The position numbers and the translations under genes are program-made. 64,000 bases of DNA. Origin: Pseudomonas fluorescens. GTDB lineage: Bacteria > Pseudomonadota > Gammaproteobacteria > Pseudomonadales > Pseudomonadaceae. Where the stretch lies: positions 5,888,501 to 5,952,500 of the forward strand of contig NZ_CP012830.1 in the NCBI RefSeq assembly GCF_001307155.1. The letters run 5' to 3'. Shown piece by piece: positions 26,579-34,707 of this stretch (its first letter is position 1; every line of letters starts with the position of its first letter). The notes under the pieces are model-generated. The model did not search any database, was not told the DNA's origin, and saw nothing but the letters and a program-made list of their open reading frames with translations.

Positions 26579-26661
26579 TTTCAATCTCCTCGGCAGGCCA
26601 CAAGCATACCCGCTGCAGCTTTCTCGGTCAGCGCTGCGAATGACATGGGGCCGGAAAACGA

Positions 26662-26685
26662 AAAAGCCACCCGAAGGTGGCTTTT
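26662..26685. terminator. Terminator downstream of galU
   Basis: A perfect 10-bp stem, AAAAGCCACC / GGTGGCTTTT, with CGAA loop lies 24 bases after the galU stop. A and T runs on either side let it work in both directions. Confidence 0.9.
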
Positions 26686-26708
26686 CAGAACAAAACAGCG
26701 AAGCGCTT

Positions 26709-27548
26709 TTAGTAAGCCTTGCCAGTCTTGTAGAAGTGTTCGAAGCAGAAGTTGGTCGCTTCGATGTAGCCTTCAGCGCCACCGCAGTCGAAACGCGTGC
26801 CTTTGAACTTGTAGGCAATCACGCAACCGTCTTGCGCCTGTTTCATCAGGGCGTCGGTGATCTGGATCTCGCCGCCTTTGCCTGGCTCGGTTTCTTCGAT
26901 CAGCTTGAAGATGTCCGGGGTCAGGATGTAACGACCGATGATCGCCAGGTTGGATGGAGCATCTTCCGGCTTTGGCTTCTCGACCATGTTGCGGACGCGG
27001 TACAGGTCGTCACCGATCAAATCGCCAGCGATCACGCCGTATTTGTTGGTTTCCTGCGGGTCGACTTCCTGGATCGCGACGATGGTGCAACGGTACTGTT
27101 TGTACAGTTTGACCATCTGGGTCAGTACGCCGTCGCCGTCCAGGTTGACGCACAAGTCGTCCGCCAGCACGACCGCGAACGGTTCGTCACCGATCAACGG
27201 ACGGCCGGTCAGAATGGCGTGACCCAGGCCTTTCATTTCGGTTTGACGGGTGTAGGAGAACGAGCACTCGTCGAGCAGTTTACGGATGCCGACCAGGTAC
27301 TTCTCTTTGTCAGTACCCTTGATCTGGTTTTCCAGCTCGTAGCTGATGTCGAAGTGGTCTTCCAGGGCGCGTTTGCCACGACCGGTCACGATGGAAATTT
27401 CTGTCAAACCAGCGTCCAGCGCTTCTTCAACGCCGTACTGGATCAGTGGCTTGTTCACCACCGGCAGCATTTCTTTAGGCATGGCTTTAGTCGCTGGCAG
27501 GAAGCGAGTACCGTAACCGGCTGCTGGGAACAAGCATTTCTTGATCAT
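26709..27548 (-). CDS. galU: UTP-glucose-1-phosphate uridylyltransferase
   Basis: 279 residues, standard for GalU. It makes UDP-glucose for LPS, exopolysaccharide and trehalose or glucan synthesis. The N-terminal nucleotide-binding block FPAAGYGTRFLPATKAMPKE and the metal-site segment VLADDLCVN are intact. It is monocistronic by its terminator. Confidence 0.95.
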   Translation of the reverse strand: MIKKCLFPAAGYGTRFLPATKAMPKEMLPVVNKPLIQYGVEEALDAGLTEISIVTGRGKRALEDHFDISYELENQIKGTDKEKYLVGIRKLLDECSFSYTRQTEMKGLGHAILTGRPLIGDEPFAVVLADDLCVNLDGDGVLTQMVKLYKQYRCTIVAIQEVDPQETNKYGVIAGDLIGDDLYRVRNMVEKPKPEDAPSNLAIIGRYILTPDIFKLIEETEPGKGGEIQITDALMKQAQDGCVIAYKFKGTRFDCGGAEGYIEATNFCFEHFYKTGKAY

Positions 27549-27803
27549 AAAAGTCCTTAAAAGGGCTGTGTGTACGAGTTTCGGCGCAGTCTAATCAGCC
27601 GGCGAGCACCTTACAATGCCCCACACTGGCTAACCGATGCCATCATAGAGAAATATTTCGGCGGATAGTTCCACAACGACGCAGATTAGCCTCCAGGCCA
27701 AGGCGTACGGAACAACGCAAAGACGTCACTTTAGACCAGTGAACGCGCCGGGGCACGTTTCCAGTTATCATTGTGCGATTGAACCAGCCAACGAGGCAGA
27801 TAG

Positions 27804-27992
27804 ATGTCGGCAGCAAAAAGCGTAAACGGTTACCTGATCAATCAAGCCAAAGATCGCCAGTGGTGGGTCGACAGCGTCAGCGGCGAAAACATCGCCGGGC
27901 CTTTCCCCACGGAAGCGTTGGCAATTGAAGTCGCCTCGGTGCTGCAAGACACCCCGCCTGCACCCAAGCGGCGCGGCGCCAAACCTGAGTAA
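27804..27992 (+). CDS. Small conserved Pseudomonas protein, unknown function
   Basis: 62 residues, starting MSAAKSVNGYLINQAKDRQW, with a Trp-rich centre and a basic Pro-rich tail (PPAPKRRGAKPE). GAGG lies upstream of the ATG and a clear terminator follows, which supports a real gene. No domain is recognised. Length and context suggest a small regulatory or DNA-associated protein, but that is a guess. Confidence 0.72.
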   Translation: MSAAKSVNGYLINQAKDRQWWVDSVSGENIAGPFPTEALAIEVASVLQDTPPAPKRRGAKPE

Positions 27993-28007
27993 CACCGCCC
28001 TCGAAAG

Positions 28008-28034
28008 AGCCCTGCTAACGCGCAGGGCTTTTTT
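28008..28034 (+). terminator. Rho-independent terminator
   Basis: AGCCCTGC / GCAGGGCT stem with six-base loop and TTTTTT tail, 16 bases after the stop of the preceding 62-residue gene. Confidence 0.92.
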
Positions 28035-28129
28035 GTGTTTGTCTGTACCGAAATGATTGTTCGCTATAGCATCTGGCTTCAGGGCGACTCGCGCCCCTTA
28101 CACACTGTTCACTCGATGACGACCCAAAC

Positions 28130-28411
28130 ATGAAAAAATATCTGGCTCTGATTGCGGTGCTGGCCTTGAGCGGTTGCGCTACTGCATCCAAAACCTATCT
28201 GAACAATGGCGAGCAAGGCCTGTCGATCGACTGCTCGGGTGAAGCCAACTCTTGGGCCAAATGTTATCAAATGGCTGACGATTCCTGCGCGGGTACCGGC
28301 TATCGGATCATTGGCACCGATGGCACGCCAGCCACCAAGGAAAGCGACAAGACCCTGGGCGTCGACGTTGGCAACTACAAGAGCCGCAGCGTCGTAGTGG
28401 TGTGCAAGTAA
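28130..28411 (+). CDS. Small lipoprotein
   Basis: 93 residues with a lipoprotein signal (KKYLALIAVLALSGC, lipidation at Cys16) and a mature part containing three further cysteines (DCSGEANSWAKC, DDSCAGTGY) plus a C-terminal one. It should be anchored in the outer membrane. Function unknown; the Cys spacing suggests disulfides. Confidence 0.75.
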   Translation: MKKYLALIAVLALSGCATASKTYLNNGEQGLSIDCSGEANSWAKCYQMADDSCAGTGYRIIGTDGTPATKESDKTLGVDVGNYKSRSVVVVCK

Positions 28412-28431
28412 CCGGCAGGACGCTATAGCCG

Positions 28432-28662
28432 TTACATGTGAATTTCGGCGAATTTGATCCCGAGCCCGCGTACTGTCTCGATCAAATCATCCAGCCGACT
28501 AAATGATTCGACCTCGTCGTTTTCATCCACCAGGAAATAGCTGCGCCCTGCACTTTTCTTGAAGAACACAATCCACTCCCCGGAGTTTGCCGGGTTTTGA
28601 ATCACATGCGTCGCAGAGATGTGCCCCTCTGCATGCCGCTCTCTTACTTGCTCTCGCTTCAT
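28432..28662 (-). CDS. Small hypothetical protein
   Basis: 76 residues beginning MKREQVRERHAEGHISATH. GGAG is placed seven bases before the chosen ATG; the open frame extends further but without a ribosome site. It ends 20 bases from the convergent lipoprotein gene. The composition is soluble and mixed, with GEWIVFFKKSAGRSYFLVDE in the centre. No family is recognised. Confidence 0.68.
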   Translation of the reverse strand: MKREQVRERHAEGHISATHVIQNPANSGEWIVFFKKSAGRSYFLVDENDEVESFSRLDDLIETVRGLGIKFAEIHM

Positions 28663-28798
28663 TGACCACTCCAGAAATGACAGTGCCGCCCAAGCCCGAA
28701 GCTGGACGGCACTCCTGCTGATTGACGATAGTTTATCGGACGATACGGTCAATCAGCCAATTTCAAATTCAGCGAGCGAGAGAGAATCACCGAAAAAA

Positions 28799-29155
28799 CT
28801 ATGAGCCAGAAATGCATGTGTTGGCCGCATCCTGCACATCTCCAGGCCGAATTGGCACATTGGACATGCTTTCGTGGAGCTTGATGCTACTTCCGCCGGA
28901 TCGCTCTTCGATGTCAAACACCGCAGACGGGCTCGCAGACAGTTTTCCTGCAACAATGACCCGGACACCGTCCTTGTTGTAGGGCTCCATTTGCACAGCC
29001 CCTCGGGTACTGGCCAAATGTTTGGCCACGCAGTCGGCGTACGCTTGAGGTTTTTTCCCCGAGATCACATTCATGGTCGGCAGCGTCTGACTAATGTCCG
29101 AGACAGTCGCGCAACCACTCATCGCCAACGCCAGTACCAAAACACCCCGCTTCAT
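28799..29155 (-). CDS. Small lipoprotein
   Basis: 118 residues with a lipobox in VLALAMSGC (Cys15). The mature part has one Cys pair candidate (ADCVAKHL and ANTCISGS). GGAGG precedes the ATG. It is probably an outer-membrane-anchored protein of unknown role. Confidence 0.72.
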   Translation of the reverse strand: MKRGVLVLALAMSGCATVSDISQTLPTMNVISGKKPQAYADCVAKHLASTRGAVQMEPYNKDGVRVIVAGKLSASPSAVFDIEERSGGSSIKLHESMSNVPIRPGDVQDAANTCISGS

Positions 29156-29366
29156 ACTAATCCTCCCTTAAAGACGCTCCGACAGCGCAAATACTGTTTT
29201 TCTCCGGAGACCGCTGCTTTATCACCCATAAAAACCCGAATAGCTGTTTTTAATTGTCAAAGCACCTCGCGGTAGCCCAATAATAAACCGTTCGGGCTGA
29301 TAAACTGCGCCATCGCCCATGCTATCGTTTTGATTTTGTAGAAAAAGCCCTTCTGGAGGCGCCCCC

Positions 29367-29669
29367 ATGAAATTTATCCACCAGCGCGAGCACCTCAATG
29401 AAGATGACATCGTCGTCATTCAATGCTCTCAAATGTGCAACATCCGCTTGATGAACGACGCCAATTTTCGCAGCTTCAAGAACGGCGGCCGCCACACTTA
29501 CCACGGCGGCGCGTTTGACACCTTCCCTGCGAAAATCACCGCGCCAAGCACCGGCTTCTGGAACATCACCATCGACACGGTCAACCGCCGGCCGATCAGC
29601 GTGACCCGCAAACCGACCTTGACCCACTCGATCAAAATCATCCGCCGGTCCAGCTCGAAACTCAGCTGA
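29367..29669 (+). CDS. DUF1883-family protein
   Basis: 100 residues beginning MKFIHQREHLNEDDIVVIQC, recognised as the DUF1883 family. The protein is beta-rich and His/Asn-rich with two cysteines near the N-terminus (IQCSQMCNIRL). It has no signal peptide. DUF1883 sequences also occur attached to TIR domains in other proteins, so a link to stress or defence signalling is conceivable but not shown here. Confidence 0.75.
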   Translation: MKFIHQREHLNEDDIVVIQCSQMCNIRLMNDANFRSFKNGGRHTYHGGAFDTFPAKITAPSTGFWNITIDTVNRRPISVTRKPTLTHSIKIIRRSSSKLS

Positions 29670-29704
29670 GACCTCGGCCCGCACTGCGACAGACAGGTAC
29701 GACC

Positions 29705-29872
29705 GTGGCCCAAACGACTAAATACGTCATCAAATACAAACTCAACGAAGAACGCCGCTTCGAGTTTGCCCAGCTTGAAACCGGCACCGAAGAAGAAGCC
29801 AGAGCGGCACTTGAAGCGATTCACGGCGACTTGTCCGGAATCAGCGATATAAAGGTCAGCAAAGCGCTGTAA
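29705..29872 (+). CDS. Small conserved-looking protein, 55 residues
   Basis: The frame starts at GTG (29705) with AGG seven bases upstream and encodes VAQTTKYVIKYKLNEERRFE followed by a Glu/Ala-rich helix and ISDIKVSKAL. Codon use matches neighbours (GC-rich third positions). It lies 35 bases after the DUF1883 gene and may share its transcript. No family is recognised. Confidence 0.6.
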   Translation: MAQTTKYVIKYKLNEERRFEFAQLETGTEEEARAALEAIHGDLSGISDIKVSKAL

Positions 29873-29888
29873 CCCCTGGCACAACCAC

Positions 29889-29919
29889 TCCGGAGTTCGA
29901 CCGCAAGCACCGGAGTGTC
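29889..29919 (+). promoter_or_regulatory. Candidate Ada operator, copy 1
   Basis: A 31-base element with core GACCGCAAGC flanked by CCGGA direct repeats. It matches the element at 31423-31453 in 28 of 31 positions and ends 57 bases before the oxygenase ATG. The GCAAG core recalls the E. coli Ada box. Binding by Ada is inferred. Confidence 0.65.
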
Positions 29920-29976
29920 GCCCGCCTTCGTACTCCCCAGACTGGCACACCTCAACCTTGAGTTCAGGAGCCGGAC

Positions 29977-30753
29977 ATGTCGATTTCTTTGCCGCACAAC
30001 ACCTCGGTAGCGCGTTATATCGACGGTGTCCGTGCAATGGGCGAACAGCCTCTGGCCTCGCGCATCAATGCACTGGATTGGCCTTCCCTGGAGCAAGACC
30101 TCGACCGGGACGGCTGCGCGACAATCAAAGGACTGCTCAACCCCGAGCAATGTGCAGACCTCAGCGCGCTCTATGCTCAGCCTGCGCTTTTCCGCTCGCA
30201 CGTGATAATGGCCCGGCATGGTTTCGGGCGCGGCGAGTACAAATATTTCAGATACCCGCTGCCGGATATCGTTGCTTGCCTGCGCAGCACCCTCTACTCA
30301 AGGCTTGTCCCGCTGGCCAATCGCTGGAATGAACGGATGGGCTTGCCCGGGCGCTTTCCCACGGAACACGCAGCCTTCCTGCAACGTTGTCATGACGCGG
30401 GACAGGAGCGCCCTACGCCGCTGTTGCTGCAATATGGCCCACAGGACTACAACTGTTTGCATCAGGATCTGTACGGCGAGCATGTGTTCCCGCTGCAAGT
30501 GGCGATTCTGCTGTCCACTCCCGGCGAAGATTTTACCGGCGGCGAATTCGTGCTCACCGAGCAACGCCCACGGATGCAATCACGGCCCATGGTGATGAGC
30601 CTGGAAAAAGGCGATGCGCTGATTTTTGCCGTGCATCAGCGCCCGGTCAAAGGTGTTCGCGGCGATTACCGGGTGAACCTGCGCCACGGCGTCAGTCGCC
30701 TGCACAGCGGCAAACGGCATACCCTTGGAGTGATCTTTCACGATGCGCAGTAA
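29977..30753 (+). CDS. 2OG-Fe(II) oxygenase of the alkylation-repair cluster
   Basis: 258 residues. The 2-oxoglutarate/Fe(II) facial triad is His162-x-Asp164 (NCLHQDLYG) and His237 (LRHGVSR), with Arg247 as 2OG ligand. It is closer to prolyl-hydroxylase-like 2OG enzymes than to AlkB. Its place just upstream of alkB (11-base overlap) and behind an element shared with ada points to a part in the alkylation response. The substrate is unknown. AGGAG precedes the start. Confidence 0.82.
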   Translation: MSISLPHNTSVARYIDGVRAMGEQPLASRINALDWPSLEQDLDRDGCATIKGLLNPEQCADLSALYAQPALFRSHVIMARHGFGRGEYKYFRYPLPDIVACLRSTLYSRLVPLANRWNERMGLPGRFPTEHAAFLQRCHDAGQERPTPLLLQYGPQDYNCLHQDLYGEHVFPLQVAILLSTPGEDFTGGEFVLTEQRPRMQSRPMVMSLEKGDALIFAVHQRPVKGVRGDYRVNLRHGVSRLHSGKRHTLGVIFHDAQ

Positions 30754-31420
30754 AGCGATGCCTCCAGCGACCTTCGAGCTGTTTGCCGATGAAGACCGGC
30801 AACCGGCCAGAACCGAGAAAATCGGCGAACAGTCTTTCGTTCTGCGAGGTTTCGCCCTGCCCTGGGTGGTGCAATTGCTACCGGCGCTGGAGAAGATTCT
30901 ACTGGCCGCACCGTTTCGACAGATGGTCACCCCTGGCGGTTTCACCATGTCTGTAGGCTTGAGCAGTTGTGGCACGCTGGGCTGGACCACCGATCGCAGT
31001 GGCTATCGCTACACTCGCATCGATCCCGTCAGCGGCCAGCCCTGGCCGGCGATGCCCGAGGTCTTTCGGGAACTGGCACAGGCCGCCGCACGAGAAGCCG
31101 GTTTCCATCACTTCGAGCCCGATGCCTGCCTGATCAACCGATACCTGCCGGGCGCCAAGATGTCGTTGCATCAGGACAAGGATGAACGGTCCTACGATCC
31201 GCCGATTGTCTCGGTGTCCCTCGGTCTGCCGGCGATGTTCCTGTTCGGCGGTTTCAAGCGCAGCGACGAGAGTCTGCGAGTGCCGCTGTTTCACGGTGAC
31301 ATCGTGGTGTGGGGCGGCGTGGATCGCTTGCGTTATCACGGCGTGCTGCCGCTCAAGGACGGTCATCACCCGCAACTGGGCGGACAGCGAATCAACTTCA
31401 CCTTCCGCACGGCGGGATGA
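30743..31420 (+). CDS. alkB: AlkB, DNA oxidative demethylase
   Basis: 225 residues, full length. It repairs 1-methyladenine and 3-methylcytosine by 2OG/Fe(II) oxidation. Ligands: His143-x-Asp145 (SLHQDKDE), His199 (RYHGVLP), and the 2OG arginines in QRINFTFRTAG. The substrate-lid NRYLPGAKM motif is present. It overlaps the upstream oxygenase by 11 bases, so both are co-translated. Confidence 0.94.
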   Translation: MRSKAMPPATFELFADEDRQPARTEKIGEQSFVLRGFALPWVVQLLPALEKILLAAPFRQMVTPGGFTMSVGLSSCGTLGWTTDRSGYRYTRIDPVSGQPWPAMPEVFRELAQAAAREAGFHHFEPDACLINRYLPGAKMSLHQDKDERSYDPPIVSVSLGLPAMFLFGGFKRSDESLRVPLFHGDIVVWGGVDRLRYHGVLPLKDGHHPQLGGQRINFTFRTAG

Positions 31421-31422
31421 CA

Positions 31423-31453
31423 TCCGGAATTTGACCGCAAGCGCCGGAGTGTC
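31423..31453 (+). promoter_or_regulatory. Candidate Ada operator, copy 2
   Basis: Second copy of the 31-base element, ending 56 bases before the ada ATG and starting just 3 bases after alkB stops. The near-equal distance to the start (57 and 56) in both copies suggests that it positions RNA polymerase. Confidence 0.65.
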
Positions 31454-31509
31454 CTCAGCGCCCACACTCGCTAGGCTGCGTATGAATAAACCTTCTACCG
31501 GTATCCCCC

Positions 31510-32613
31510 ATGACCACTGCCAAACCCACCACAGAACAAGATCCCCGTTGGTCCGCGGTGCTGGCGCGCGACCCGCGCGCTGACGGCCAGTTTGTCTACG
31601 CGGTGAAAACCACCGGGATCTACTGCCGCCCGAGCAGCCTGGCGCGATTGCCAAAACCGGAAAACGTCGAGTTTTTCGACACCGAGGAACAGGCTCAGGC
31701 GGCCGGTTATCGCCCGAGCAAACGCGCAGCAACAGACCAGACTCATCTCGCCGTGCAGCACGCCACACTGGTCGCTGCAGCCTGTCGGCAGATCGAGGCT
31801 GCCGAGACATTGCCCAGCTTGAACGAACTGGCAGAGACCGCACGAATGAGCGCTTTCCACTTTCACCGGGTGTTCAAGGCTGTCACCGGCTTGACGCCCA
31901 AGGGCTATGCCACTGCGCAACGTTCACGCAGGGTTCGTGAACGCCTGGAAGTCGCCGGTTCGGTGACCGACGCGCTGTATGAGGCAGGTTTCAATTCCAA
32001 CAGCCGCTTCTACGAGTCCGCCGATCATCTGCTTGGCATGAAGCCCAGCGACTACCGCGCTGCGGGCCAGAACACCGACATCAGGTTTGCCGTTGGCCAA
32101 TGTTCATTAGGGGCGATTCTGGTGGCACAGAGTCAACGCGGGGTGTGCGCGATCCTCTTGGGGGACGATCCCCACGCGCTGGTCTGCGACCTGCAAGACC
32201 GGTTCCGCCAGGCCAACCTGATTGGCGCCGACCATGACTTCGAACAGCTGATTGCCAAGGTGGTGGGTTTCATCGAAGCCCCGGCGCTTGGCCTGGACCT
32301 GCCGCTGGATGTGCGCGGCACGGCGTTTCAGGAGCGGGTGTGGATGGCGCTGCGGGATATTCCGGCGGGCAGCACCGCCAGCTACGCCGAAATTGCCCAG
32401 CGCATCGGCGCGCCAAAAGCCTTCCGTGCCGTGGCCCAGGCCTGCGGTGCCAACAACCTCGCGGTGGCCATTCCCTGCCATCGGGTGGTGCGCAGCGATG
32501 GCGATCTCTCGGGCTACCGCTGGGGGGTGGAGCGCAAGCGTCAGTTGCTTGCGCGTGAAACTAAATCTCAGAAAATGCCGATATACACGGCCACTGACTC
32601 AGGGCCGGTATAG
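31510..32613 (+). CDS. ada: Ada, O6-methylguanine-DNA methyltransferase/AraC-type regulator with degenerate zinc site
   Basis: 367 residues: N-terminal Ada sensor domain (about 10-75), AraC-type helix-turn-helix (about 83-185) and C-terminal methyltransferase with IPCHRVVRSDG (Cys323). E. coli Ada binds zinc through Cys38, 42, 69 and 72. Here the first is kept (Cys39, GIYCRPSS), but the others read Ser43, Ser70 and Ala73 (YRPSKRAA). The methyl-acceptor position is therefore present without its usual zinc partners. The catalytic repair domain is intact. Its last 46 bases overlap a convergent gene. Confidence 0.88.
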   Translation: MTTAKPTTEQDPRWSAVLARDPRADGQFVYAVKTTGIYCRPSSLARLPKPENVEFFDTEEQAQAAGYRPSKRAATDQTHLAVQHATLVAAACRQIEAAETLPSLNELAETARMSAFHFHRVFKAVTGLTPKGYATAQRSRRVRERLEVAGSVTDALYEAGFNSNSRFYESADHLLGMKPSDYRAAGQNTDIRFAVGQCSLGAILVAQSQRGVCAILLGDDPHALVCDLQDRFRQANLIGADHDFEQLIAKVVGFIEAPALGLDLPLDVRGTAFQERVWMALRDIPAGSTASYAEIAQRIGAPKAFRAVAQACGANNLAVAIPCHRVVRSDGDLSGYRWGVERKRQLLARETKSQKMPIYTATDSGPV

Positions 32614-33026
32614 GCCTCGAAGTCGGTGGCAAATCGGCGTTTGACCTGCGGATTGGCCTCAAAATACGCCCAGACCCTGCCCCACGCCTCGATCACACTG
32701 CCGGGCATTGCCCCCTTCGCCTCGAAAACCAGATACTGGCCGCCCTGCACCTCAATGGTTTCATAACCGGGGGCGGCTTCATTGACCGCCACCCCGGCTG
32801 TCACGTCGAAAGCCCCGGATACATCGGACTCATAGTGGGAGTACACCCCGTAAGCCGGTGAGTCCGGCTTTTTATTGGCAATCTTGTCAAACAGCCCTTC
32901 GGCAAAAAATCGCTGCCACATCGGACCGATTCTGGCGGTAGCTGCCTGCTGCTCGGCGCTGTTAAACGTACGTACACGCAATCCCGATACGCGGAATGGC
33001 GAAACCTCAAGTTGTTTCAAATCCAT
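32568..33026 (-). CDS. GyrI-like / AraC-effector-binding-type small-molecule binding protein
   Basis: 152 residues of the GyrI-like (SbmC/Rob C-terminal) fold, with PMWQRFFAEGLFD, YGVYSHYESD and QYLVFEAKGAMPGSVIEAWG as family-like blocks. Such stand-alone domains bind drugs or other small molecules, or modulate gyrase. GGAGAA precedes the ATG. The 3' end overlaps the end of ada by 46 bases on the opposite strand. Confidence 0.82.
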   Translation of the reverse strand: MDLKQLEVSPFRVSGLRVRTFNSAEQQAATARIGPMWQRFFAEGLFDKIANKKPDSPAYGVYSHYESDVSGAFDVTAGVAVNEAAPGYETIEVQGGQYLVFEAKGAMPGSVIEAWGRVWAYFEANPQVKRRFATDFEAYTGPESVAVYIGIF

Positions 33027-33211
33027 GGAACAGTTTCTCCGTCGTTAACGATTCACATCCACCACAAGCGGCCACCATGCCATTGGCGTGAGCGCTGGCA
33101 CAACCGGACGCTACAACTTTGTTGCGCTCGGCATCTGCGCCTAAAGGCCACTGGCCTTGTGACGCTGACTCCTGCTACAAAAGCCGCTCTTGTCATAAGG
33201 AGGACGTTGCG

Positions 33212-34276
33212 ATGAACCCGTGGCCTGACACCCGTATTCTTGATCTGCTCGGCATTGAATTGCCGATCATCCAGGCTCCCATGGCCGGCGCCACCGGATC
33301 GGCCATGGTCATTGCAGCCAGCAATGCCGGCGCCCTGGGCTCAATGCCCGCGGCCATGCTCAGCGTCGAACAGTTGCGCGAAGAGCTGAAGGTCATCCGG
33401 CAACACAGCCAGCGCCCGTTCAACGTGAACTTCTTCTGCCATCAACCACCCGTGGCCGACGAGCAACGCGCTCAGCAATGGAAAAACCTGCTGGAACCGT
33501 ATTACCGCGAGCTGGGCGCTGACTTCGACGCACCGACCCCGGTTTCCAATCGTGCGCCGTTCGATGCCGCCGCCTGCGCGGTGGTCGAAGAGTTCCGTCC
33601 GCAGGTGGTGAGTTTTCACTTCGGCCTACCGGAAAAATCCCTGCTCGATCGGGTCAAAGCCACTGGCGCGAAAGTCCTGTCTTCGGCAACTACCGTCGAT
33701 GAGGCCATCTGGCTGGAACAGCATGGCTGCGACGCGATTATCGCCATGGGCTACGAGGCCGGAGGCCATCGCGGGATGTTTCTCAGCGATGATCTGAACA
33801 GTCAGGTCGGTACCTTTGCCCTGGTACCACAGATCGTCGATGCCGTCAGCGTACCGGTGATCGCTGCGGGCGGGATCGGCGACGCACGCGGGATTGTCGC
33901 CGCCTTCGCCTTGGGGGCCTCGGCAGTGCAACTGGGCACCGCCTACCTGTTTACCCCGGAAGCCAAGGTCAGCGCCTCCCATCACCGGGCCTTGCGTAGC
34001 GCCAAGGAAAGCGAGACGGCGCTGACCAATATTTTTACCGGGCGTGCGGCGCGAGGGATTCTCAATCGGGTCATGCGCGAACTCGGCCCGATCAGCCCGC
34101 AAGCTCCGGCCTTCCCATTGGCCGGCGGCGCGCTGATGCCACTGCGTGCCAAGGATGAAGCGGACTTCAGCAACCTCTGGGCCGGACAAGCGCTACGGCT
34201 TGGGATTGAATTACCGACCGCTGAGTTGACCCGGCGGCTGGCTGACGAGGCGCTGGCCTTGATGGCGCGTCGCTAA
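33212..34276 (+). CDS. Nitronate monooxygenase family protein
   Basis: 354 residues, FMN-dependent TIM barrel. N-terminal LPIIQAPMAGATGSAMVIAA, FMN-phosphate region GYEAGGHRG, and the block PVIAAGGIGDARGIVAAFAL. It is expected to oxidise nitronates such as propionate-3-nitronate and so detoxify nitroalkanes. AAGGAGG at 33198 fixes the ATG at 33212; the frame is open upstream to 33119. Confidence 0.85.
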   Translation: MNPWPDTRILDLLGIELPIIQAPMAGATGSAMVIAASNAGALGSMPAAMLSVEQLREELKVIRQHSQRPFNVNFFCHQPPVADEQRAQQWKNLLEPYYRELGADFDAPTPVSNRAPFDAAACAVVEEFRPQVVSFHFGLPEKSLLDRVKATGAKVLSSATTVDEAIWLEQHGCDAIIAMGYEAGGHRGMFLSDDLNSQVGTFALVPQIVDAVSVPVIAAGGIGDARGIVAAFALGASAVQLGTAYLFTPEAKVSASHHRALRSAKESETALTNIFTGRAARGILNRVMRELGPISPQAPAFPLAGGALMPLRAKDEADFSNLWAGQALRLGIELPTAELTRRLADEALALMARR

Positions 34277-34284
34277 ACACCATT

Positions 34285-34317
34285 TGATCGTTCCCATGCT
34301 TTGCGTGGTAACGATCA
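34285..34317. repeat. Palindromic repeat, CGTTCCCA family
   Basis: TGATCGTTCCCATGC pairs imperfectly with GCGTGGTAACGATCA. It is related to the element translated at the end of kguK (3539-3563). It lies just after the nitronate monooxygenase gene and may end its transcript. Confidence 0.7.
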
Positions 34318-34345
34318 AAAACCCCGTAGCAGCTCGTTCGGCCAC

Positions 34346-34504
34346 GTAGCAGCTGTCGAGCCCGCGAGGCTGCGTTCGGCTGCGCAGCAGTCGCTGAATG
34401 AGGCCATGCGTTCTTTCAGGCAAACCGCGTTTGCAGGATTTGCGAGGACTTCGTCCGAACGCGGCCCGCCTCGAACGCAGCCTCGCGGGCTCGGCAGCTG
34501 CTAC
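34346..34504. repeat. Inverted repeat, GTAGCAGCTG family
   Basis: Second copy of the 10508-10652 family. The arms beginning GTAGCAGCTG on each strand flank a centre that has diverged from the first copy. Confidence 0.8.
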
Positions 34505-34513
34505 GAGGTACGG

Positions 34514-34549
34514 GTAACGGGGGTAACGGGGGTAACGGGGGTAACGGGG
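34514..34549 (+). repeat. Four perfect tandem 9-bp units
   Basis: The unit GTAACGGGG is repeated four times without error directly after the inverted repeat. It is a likely slippage-prone, strain-variable tract. It lies about 60 bases upstream of the ModE-type operator and outside any gene. Confidence 0.9.
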
Positions 34550-34607
34550 AACAGAGCGCGTGTCGGCTCATTGAGTGGTATTTGATACGTTCCGTTTGTC
34601 GGCAATT

Positions 34608-34631
34608 CGCTATATATTCACCTATATAGCG
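34608..34631 (+). promoter_or_regulatory. ModE-type molybdate operator
   Basis: A perfect inverted repeat, CGCTATATA-N6-TATATAGCG, close to the E. coli ModE consensus. It is 76 bases upstream of modA, where molybdate-loaded ModE would repress transport. No modE gene is in the window. Confidence 0.82.
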
Positions 34632-34707
34632 TTTCATTCTTTCGCACCGGTGCAGTCCACCCCCCATAAAAACTGCCCACTGCACCTGCCTACCCCGGAG
34701 CCGCTTC

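Noticed and set aside
34514..34549. Small CRISPR-like array
   Set aside because: Units are 9 bp with no spacers; it is a simple tandem repeat. No CRISPR array or cas gene was seen in the window.
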